The translations under genes and the position numbers were made by a program. Under the pieces are notes generated by a model. It was given only the letters and a program-made list of their open reading frames with translations, did no database searches and was not told the origin of the DNA. A DNA stretch of 34,209 nucleotides from a virus: positions 1 to 34,209 of IMG/VR virus record IMGVR_UViG_3300012928_000021, one strand, 5' to 3'. Position 1 is the stretch's first letter. Every line of letters starts with the position of its first letter. Of this stretch, positions 1 to 9,000 are shown piece by piece.

Positions 1-1
1 C

Positions 2-3000
2 CGAAATTTTAGTAGACCTCTTGGTAAAATCACAGGGTCTATAAGCGAGTTTAATAAATCTTTAGAAGCTTCCAATGCTCGTGTTCTTGCTTTCGGTGCA
101 TCAGTTGGAATAATACAAGGTGTGCAGAGTGCATTTGCTTCACTTCTAAGAACAACAGTCGAAGTAGAGCAAAGGCTAACAGAAATAAACATAGTGATGG
201 GGCTAACGAATAAGCAATTAGAAAGCTTTTCCAAAAGTCTATTCGCTGTAGCAAAAAATACAGCACAATCATTTTCAACTGTAGCTACTGCCGCAACAGA
301 ATTAGCTAGGCAAGGTCTGTCAATGGAGGAGACTCTAAAAAGAACTAATGATGCCCTTATATTGACAAGGCTAACTGGTCTTGATGCCGCATCAGCAGTT
401 AGCGGTTTAACAGCGGCATTAAATACATTTAATAAAGCAGGATTAGATTCTACAAAAATATTAAGTAAAATGGCTGCTGTAGATGTTCAGTTTGCAGTAA
501 GCACAGAAGACTTAATAGATGGTGTATCACGTGCTGGTGCTGTTGCTCAAGATGCTGGAGTAAGTTTCGATCAACTCCTTGGTGCGGTAACAGCTGCACA
601 GCAACAAACTGCTAGAGGTGGTAAAGTTATTGGTAATAGTTTTAAAACTATTTTTACAAGAGTCCAAAGGTCTAGTACGATAAACAGGCTTGAAGAACTT
701 GGTATAGCAGTAAGAGATGTAGCTGGAAATACATTACCAGCGATTCAAGTATTAGAAAATTTATCAAGAACATATGAAACTCTAGCAGACACCACAAAAG
801 CTGCTGTAGCAGAACAAGTTGGTGGTGTTTTTCAAATCAATATATTAAAAGCGGCTATCAAGGATTTAGCTGAAGAAAATAGTATATTAGCTAGAGCTAC
901 TCAAATTTCAGCGAGCGCTACTGATGAAGCTTACAAGAAAAACGAAATATTAAATAGATCTATGGCTGCATTAGCCTCTCAAACAGCAACGAGTGTAAAA
1001 GAGCTGGCTAGTATAATAGGAGACTTAGGATTTTCTGATCAAATTACAAATTACCTTACCATATTAAAAGATCAAATATCTGGTATAGCTGACTTTTTGG
1101 GCCAAGATGAAGGCGAGTCTGCAGGATCTGATTTCGCAAAAGGATTAATAAAAGGTATAGGAAATGTAATAAGCGGTCCAGGTTTATTTGTAGGTTTGGC
1201 TATATTAGGAAAGTTATTTATTAAAACAGCTGGATTCTTAGCTGGAAGTGCAAAAGAACTACTTGGGGTTGTAAGCGCATCACAGAAACAAAAGCAAGTA
1301 CAAGAGTCTATAGTAGCCATACTAGCAGAAAACAGCGGATTACAAAAAAGAATTTTAGCTCAAGAAGGAAACAGAGCAGCGCAAGAAAAAACAATCCTAA
1401 CAATACTTCAAGCCCAATCAAGAGAACAACAAAAAATAGCTGCAGCTGCAAAAGCTATAGGTCCTGGTGTTTTGAGAGCAGGATTTAACACAAACTTAAC
1501 AAGAGGTAGAAGCGAAGGTCATGTACCAAACTATGTAAGTGCGGACGAAAGGATGCAAGAAAAAATTGGAGCAAAGTCTGGAGGATATACAGCTGGCTCA
1601 GTTAAATCAATGAACCTTCCAGGAGAAGGCAGGGTAGTTTATAATAGTGCTGAAAAAGTTAAAAAATTTCCAGGCATGCAACAGCCTGCAATAATGCCGC
1701 CTCAATCAAGTTCGGCTGGTAAAAAATACAGAAAATCATTTGAAAAAATCCATGGCTTTAATCCATATGCAAATAAAGGTTTAGTTCCAAATTATGCATT
1801 AGATAATACTCCTGTATTCGGATACAGGACAATGTTAGAAAATGCAAAAATTTCAGGATCAAATTTTGATTTAATAATTGACAAAATTCAAGAGGAATAC
1901 ATGTCTGCCCCTCAAAACCAAAAAGGGCAGTTAATGCCATTGAACAGATCAAATCCTACATTTAGGACTTATTATAATAAATTAGATTCAGTCGCTGAAG
2001 GTATTAAATTTTTAGATAATAAAGGATTAGATAGGTTAAGGGATCAACTTATCGCTGATGATAAATTTCAAGGAACATTTGACTTAAAAAAATCTGGAGT
2101 AGGAAAAGTTGATATGACTAATCCGTTACAAGTTTTAAAACAAACTTCTGGGCGGGATATTTTTAATTATTTATTAGGAAACACATCAAGGATTAAAACA
2201 AAAATTCCTAATCATTATCTTGAGTTTAGGGATAAAGATGAAGGAGCATACTCATTAATAGACAAAAGAGAAGGGCTAACCAAAGGAACTAAAAGCCGCA
2301 GATATTTAAATACAGATGATATATTACATGATATATCAAAAAGAGTAAAATATGAAGTAGACTTATTAAAAGATTCTAAGAACAGGCAAAGAGATGCTGT
2401 TCTTGAGCGGGCAAGCAGAGATCAGCTGGCTTTGGCTTTTGACCCAACCAGAGGAGAAGCTTATAGAAAACATCAAGAATTAATCAAACGTAGAAATGTT
2501 GGAGGTATGTTAGCCCAACTTTACAGATCTCCTGTAGCATCCGCATCTCCCTATAGTATGCCAGATGAGTATATAAAAAAGGGCGAGGGCATAAAAAAAT
2601 TCAGACAATTTGGAGACTTCTCTTTATTCAGAAATAGAGCGAAGCAAAAAGCTATAGAAAAGAAATTCGAAGCCCAGCAGTCCAGTATAAACTTCGGAGC
2701 TTCCGCAAAATATGGAGCATTAGATTTATTAAAAAGAAGCGAGGCGGGGCAGTTTTATATAAATAAACAAGTAGTACAAGACTTTGAAAACTTGGTTAAT
2801 GCACAAGATAAACCATTATCAATCAAAGATGCGGAAAAAGAAGTAAGTAGGAGAATTATAGTTAGTAAAGATATAGATGATTATTATTCAAAACTTGATA
2901 AAGATTTTGCAAAAGGCATAAGAGGAAGAAGAAGGTTTAGAGGCTCAGGTTCTATACCTAATTATGCCATGAGAATAGGCGCATCTAGCGTAAAAAGTAT

Positions 3001-6000
3001 TATACCGCCTATACAAAGTAGAGCGAAAATAATGCAATCAGGAGCCCATGATGAAACCATAGGGTTATCTAGGTTAGGTGAAATACTTAGAGGTAGATTA
3101 TTTACATCTATAAAGTATCAAAAAGGTTCAGGAATGCAAGACCTATATATATCTGGAGCCAGAGGAGGAGTTCACAAATATAAAAAAGGAGCACCGCCCC
3201 CCAAGGGATTTAGTTCTTGGCGCGAGTTTAATGATTCTCATGGTATAGCATCAGTACATGCAAACTCTGTAGGTGTTGGGGCAAAAGGTTACAGAAGATT
3301 AAAGTTAAATAAAATAGATAGCATCGTATCTCAAGGAAAATTATTAAAAGTAGATCCTAATCTTTTAAACCAAGGATTAATTCCTAATTTTATGCTTAAA
3401 AGGTTAAAGACGGTCAGTCAGGCTGTAAAAATGTACAAGCAAGACACAGGACAGTTTGGTTTATTAGGAAAATCTTTCTGGAGCAGAAGAACAAACGATA
3501 TAAAATTAAGAGAAAGTAATTATGATGATGTAAGGCAATTCTTAAATAGCAGTGCCTTTAGATCTCTGCCAGATGCAGAAAGAAATAAAATCATTAAAGA
3601 CTTAAGAAATCAATCAGAAACTCTCAACTTAAATGATGTAACAAGACCTTATTTTCAATATGGAAACCCTGATTACGAAGGAAGAGTTTTTTCGAGCAAA
3701 GGCTTGATACCTAATTTCACTAAACTCATGTCCTCATCTGCAGGGCAAATTTTATCAAAAAATCCTCAATATTCAGGAGCCGTGGGAGATGCAATAGCAA
3801 GAGAAGCTTCGTTTGGACTTACCCCTAAAGTAGTTTCAGCTCCATCATTAAAAAGCTCAAGAAATCCTGGACTAGCCGTTGTAAACAAAGAGCAAGAAGG
3901 TGGTCTTCTTTCAAATGCTAGAAAACTACATGGAGGTTTAAATCCAAATAAAAAAGATTCTGCAGTACCAAATTATGCAATCAATCCAGTAGGACTAAGT
4001 GAAGTTTTACAGCTTAGAAAAAGATCAATACAAACAATTGATTCTGCAGGGTTAAATTCTTTAAAAAAATCCTTTAAAAGAGCCGCTTCAGTAATTGATA
4101 AATTTAGTGCATCTGGAAAAGCATCAAAACAGTTTTTAGATAACCTAGGCAAACAATATGCACAAAGTTCTGTTTTAATAAAAGAAGCAAATTTAAGGAC
4201 CAAAGCCTCTCTTGGAACCTTAGGAGGAGAGAGCGCGGAAAGACAACAATTCATGAGGCAGCAATTCAGAAGAGATGCTTTAGAAGGACTAGGAAGTAGG
4301 GGAGGTACAATTGGAGAATTAGCGAAAAACCTTCAGCAATCTAAAAACTTTGAAAAAGACTTATTGTTTCAAATGGGTGTTGCTGCTAAATCTGGAGACA
4401 CTGAGACTTTAAAAGGTTTAGAAAAAATAAATAAAACTCTAAATAAAAGCGCTGATAGCGCCATGGATCAGCCCAAAACATTAGCGAGAGAGTTAGAGAA
4501 AAATTTACAAGCTCAATCTGATTTCTCAAGAAGAGAAGAGCGATTCATGGGCAACAAAGGTTATGATAGAAGAGAATTAAGAAAACATTTAGCTCAAGAC
4601 TTTTTGTCCTCAAGAAATATAAAAACAGAAAGCCCTGAACAAGCTTTAGCCACGATTGATAAAATGGGCAAAAGAGGGCGAGAAGACTTCACTCAATACG
4701 CAGCTAAAGAAAGGGGGGTAATGTCTTCAAATGCAGCTTTAGCAAGAGCTGGATTCGAAAGCGGAATGTTTAGACAGATGACAAAAGATTCCGTAACAAT
4801 GGGGGGACCAAACTCTAAAAAGTTTATAAGCACATTATCATCACTTCAAAAATCTTTAGATACTGGAGATGTAAGAGGTCGAAAAGAATTAACAAAAGAT
4901 TTAATGACCCAGGCGGCTAGAATAGCCAAAGACCCAGCAGAAGCATCAAAAATGCAATCCATGATTGCCGCAATGAATGCTGAGCAGAAGAACAAAGAAA
5001 GAGACAGGAAAAGAGAAAGAACACAAAGAACAGCTCAGAGACAAATCGCACAGGGAGGCTTTCTTAATAGAATTACTGGAGCTTTTAATGCGGGAAGATC
5101 TGGTGCAGAATTAAGAGGTGGAGGGAGCTTTCTTAGCAGAGGAGCTCAAAGTATCTCAAGGGGAGCTGGAAGGGTTGCAGGAGGGTTCAAACCTGCAATG
5201 CAAAAATTTGCAACACAAGGAATGGGAAGTTTTGGCGGTCAAGTAGGATTAGGTTTATCTTTTATAGCTCCAATGCTTGGAGGAATGGTTGCAAATAGAA
5301 CTGCAAGAGAAGATAGATCTTCACTAGTTGACGGTCAATATCGAGTAGGAGATAGAGGTGGAGATGTAGCATCAAGTACATTAACAGGCCTAGGAATGGG
5401 TGCTATATTCGGACTTCCTGGAGCCATAGTTGGAGCTGCATCTGGATTTATTATGTCCATGAAGAATGCAACTCTATCAATAGATGAGCAGATAAAAGTT
5501 CGAGAAAAAGAAATAAATTTAATTGGTCAAAATTTACAAGCAGCACAAAGTATCCAGAATCTTTCGAACGAAAGAGCTGTAGCATTTAGCCAAGGAGACT
5601 TTGATAAAGTAAATCAAATTGATGCAGCGACCAACAGAGCATTAGCAGGAATTAATGATGCGCAAATTTTAAGAAAATTAGCTACTTCAGGAGGTGACCC
5701 AAAAGCAATAAGTGATGTACAAAAACAGCTTCAAGACGATATGTCAAATGCTGTAAGTATTCAAAATTTCGGAGTAGCTTTAAAGAACAGCGACCAAAGA
5801 AAAGCTGCAAAAAATGCAGGGGTAGCAATGGGCTCTATAATAGCTCAATCCATAAGAAATGAAGATGCTGATGAATTTAAAGTTATAGAAGCTTTACAAA
5901 AAATACAAACATCTTCAGCGGTAGGACAGAGAAAGCTTACAGAGCTTGGCATAGACGGAACAGGAGGATTAAATGCAATAAGAAAAAGAGCCGCAGGACA

Positions 6001-9000
6001 ACAAGGTCTATTAAGCGGTGGGTTTGAAAGAACTGGAGCAGTTGCGGGAGGATTAGCGGGAGCAGGTCTTGGTTTAAAAGCAGGAGGACTTTTGGCTGCT
6101 GCTGGGCTTACAGTTGGCACAGGAGGATTAGCCCTTCCTCTTTTATTGGCGGCGGGTCTTGGAACCGCAGGAGCATTTGCTGGAAGAGGGATTGATTCAT
6201 CAATAGCTGAGAGCGACTTAAAAGAAGCTAGATCCTTAGGTGCGGATGAAATAGGCGAACTATCAGCTCTTGTAGAAGCAGGAGCGATGACAGAAACACA
6301 AATGCAAGCATTAACAGCTGCTTTTAGAGAAGGAGAAATTAGTATTGGTGATATTGCAAAAGAAGCAGAAGATGCTGTAGTGCAATTTCAAAAAATCAAA
6401 AAATCAGCAGACAGAGCAAGCGCAGCCCTGTTTGATATAGAAAAATCCTTTAATAAGACCATAAGTAAAATGGCTATTGATCTTGAGGTTGATAAAATAA
6501 GACAAGGAGCAACAGCTAGAGCTGATTCATCTAATGCACAATTTGCATCTCAATTTTTATCTCCAATAAATGCTTCTGACTTTTTAGCAAGAGAGCAGAG
6601 CAGAATACTAGGCATTCAAGCTCAATCAAATATAAGCAACTTCGAAAGAGAATCTGATATAAATTTCCTAAGACAAGTAAAGCAAAACAGTAAAAACTTA
6701 AGCCTCACAGCCCCCCAAATGGATTTTATTAGAAGTACTGTCGAGAGTCGAGGTGCCGCCCCGATAGAAACAATGATAAGACAAAGGCAAATGGGCGGGA
6801 CGATGAAAATGAATTTAGGAACTGGAGAACTAAATGATATATTTAAATCGGTAGGGTTTGATGGCGTTGGCGATTTTGAAAGAGCTCAAAGAGCAGGCGG
6901 AACAGCGGTATCAGATAGATTCAAAATGCCAACCGAAAAAAATGCAAGAAGCAATTTGATGCAAATTTTTGGAACTACGCAAGATCAAAAGGGAATAGAT
7001 GAAGAAGAAAGAATAGTAAAAGAAATAATTCAAAATCTTGGTTCAATTAGAGAGACAGGGATTTTTACAACACAATTTTCTAAAGCATTAGATAGCAAAG
7101 GGGCTGAAAATTTAACTGAAATACTTGATGCACAAAGAGAAAGACTTAGAGTAATTCAAGAACAAATTCTTGCACAAAGAAAAGCTTTAAGTGTTCAAAT
7201 TGCTCAAAACAAAATACAAGCCAAGATACAAACTGAACTTGAAGTACTACAACAAGATTTGCAAAACAGGGATATTGATGCCCAAACTAATATGATGCGC
7301 AACAGAGGAGTTGCTGAAACGAGAAAATCTTTCTTTGGATTTCAAGCAAGCAACCCTGATTTGTTCAGAGGAATAAGTTCTGATGAAACTGAAAACCAAA
7401 GACAGGCAGGCTTAAGAAAACAAATGTTTCAGGAAGATCTTAGAATAAAAAAACAAGAAGCATTAAATACTTTCAAGAGGGAAGCTGCTAGATTATTATC
7501 CGAAAAGGCGCTTGTAGATGCTTTAAATGGTTTAAAATCAGCAATTGATAATCAATTAAATATAGCGTCTGAAGAAGGAAATCAACAAATAGGTCCTGTT
7601 GCAGTTACACCACCAGGCAAAGGAACTGTGATAGGACCTGCAACTAAAACTAGTCCAGGAGGAGGAACTGCCATTTCAAGAGGAGGAACAGTTTTATCTC
7701 CTGCAGCCAAAAAGGATATAACAGAGAAATCTAAAGATATCGAATTTCAGAGACAAGAAATAAAGGAAAGACAAAAAGAACTAGATATTAATAGAAGTAC
7801 CCTAAACAGGCTAGCAGGGGGAAAGGATTTAAAAGGAGGCCAAATAGAAGAGCTTGAACAGCTTGCGAAAGATATAAGGGCAGCCGATAAATTGAGCAAC
7901 GAGCTGCCAACATTCCTTGGGATTTCGACAGGTGATTCGCCAAGAAAGAAGGCGATGGATAAAATAAGAAGCAGAATTAGAGATGATTTTAAAGGGATTA
8001 AAACTAAAAATGTTAGAATGGTTGACCCGCCTCAATTTGTCCCCTCAACAGGAGGACACGTCAACATACCGACTACTAAATATGCAGTAAAGACTCCAAA
8101 AACTGGAAATCAGCTATTAAGTCAAATCGGCCCTCAGATTGCTACAATGTCTCAGAATGCAATGAGCATTAAAGGTCAAATAAAGGAAGGTGAAGATGCA
8201 ATCGAAAATGCTAAAAAAATAATAGAAGAAAGGCAGAAAGAAATATCAAGAATAGAAGAAGAAGCAGCAGAATCAGTAGTTAGATTATCAAACACTTTAT
8301 CTGGAGAAAATTTAGATTTATCTAATATAAATTTTGAAAATACAAAGAATGCAATAAATCAGGTTTTAGCTACAGGAGATATAGATAAAGCATATGAAAT
8401 GTTTAATCAAAATGTTGAATCTTTGTTAGCTGATGATCCTTCTGGTCTTATTGCAGAAAAAGTAAATAGTCTTGGAAGTATTTTAAAGAGTTTGAAGGGA
8501 GGTCTTAATGAGTTTGAAAGACAATTTGATGTTAACGAAGCTTTAAATTCAGTGCAAGAATTTAATCAAAGTCTAAAGTTTTCAACTTATTCTAGTGGAG
8601 GAAGACAGCGAATAAACGAAAACAGAAATATACGAACAAGAGCGGCTGCTGGATCTAGGGCGGTTGATGCTGTTGCCGATCAAATAGGAAGGCAAAGAGA
8701 GTTTCAAATTGCCATGCAAGATCCAACCGCAACCAGTGCCGATAGAGCTAGAGCTAGAATAGCATTTGAAAGTAGTAGTATAGGAACTAAAGACCAAAGA
8801 GATAGGCTGATGTCTATGCAAAATGATTTTGCAAATCAAAATAATGCTTTGGTTTCAGCTCAAATGTCTAAACAATTATTCGAAGCTCAACTTAAACAAA
8901 ACGAAAACGATCCAGCTGCAAAAGATGGGCTTGCATCTGCAAATAAACAGATCCAAGACTTAGAGCAAGCCATGAAAACATTAGATAAGAGCATGAATGA

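Noticed and set aside
122-124. GTG as the start of the tape measure gene
   Set aside because: The frame is open back to base 2, and the preceding residues (SEFNKSLEASNARVLAFG) belong to the conserved N-terminal tape measure region, so the start is upstream of the window.
1517-3976. Intein or protease domain between the IPN[FY] motifs
   Set aside because: No intein block motifs or protease catalytic pattern could be recognised in the spacers.
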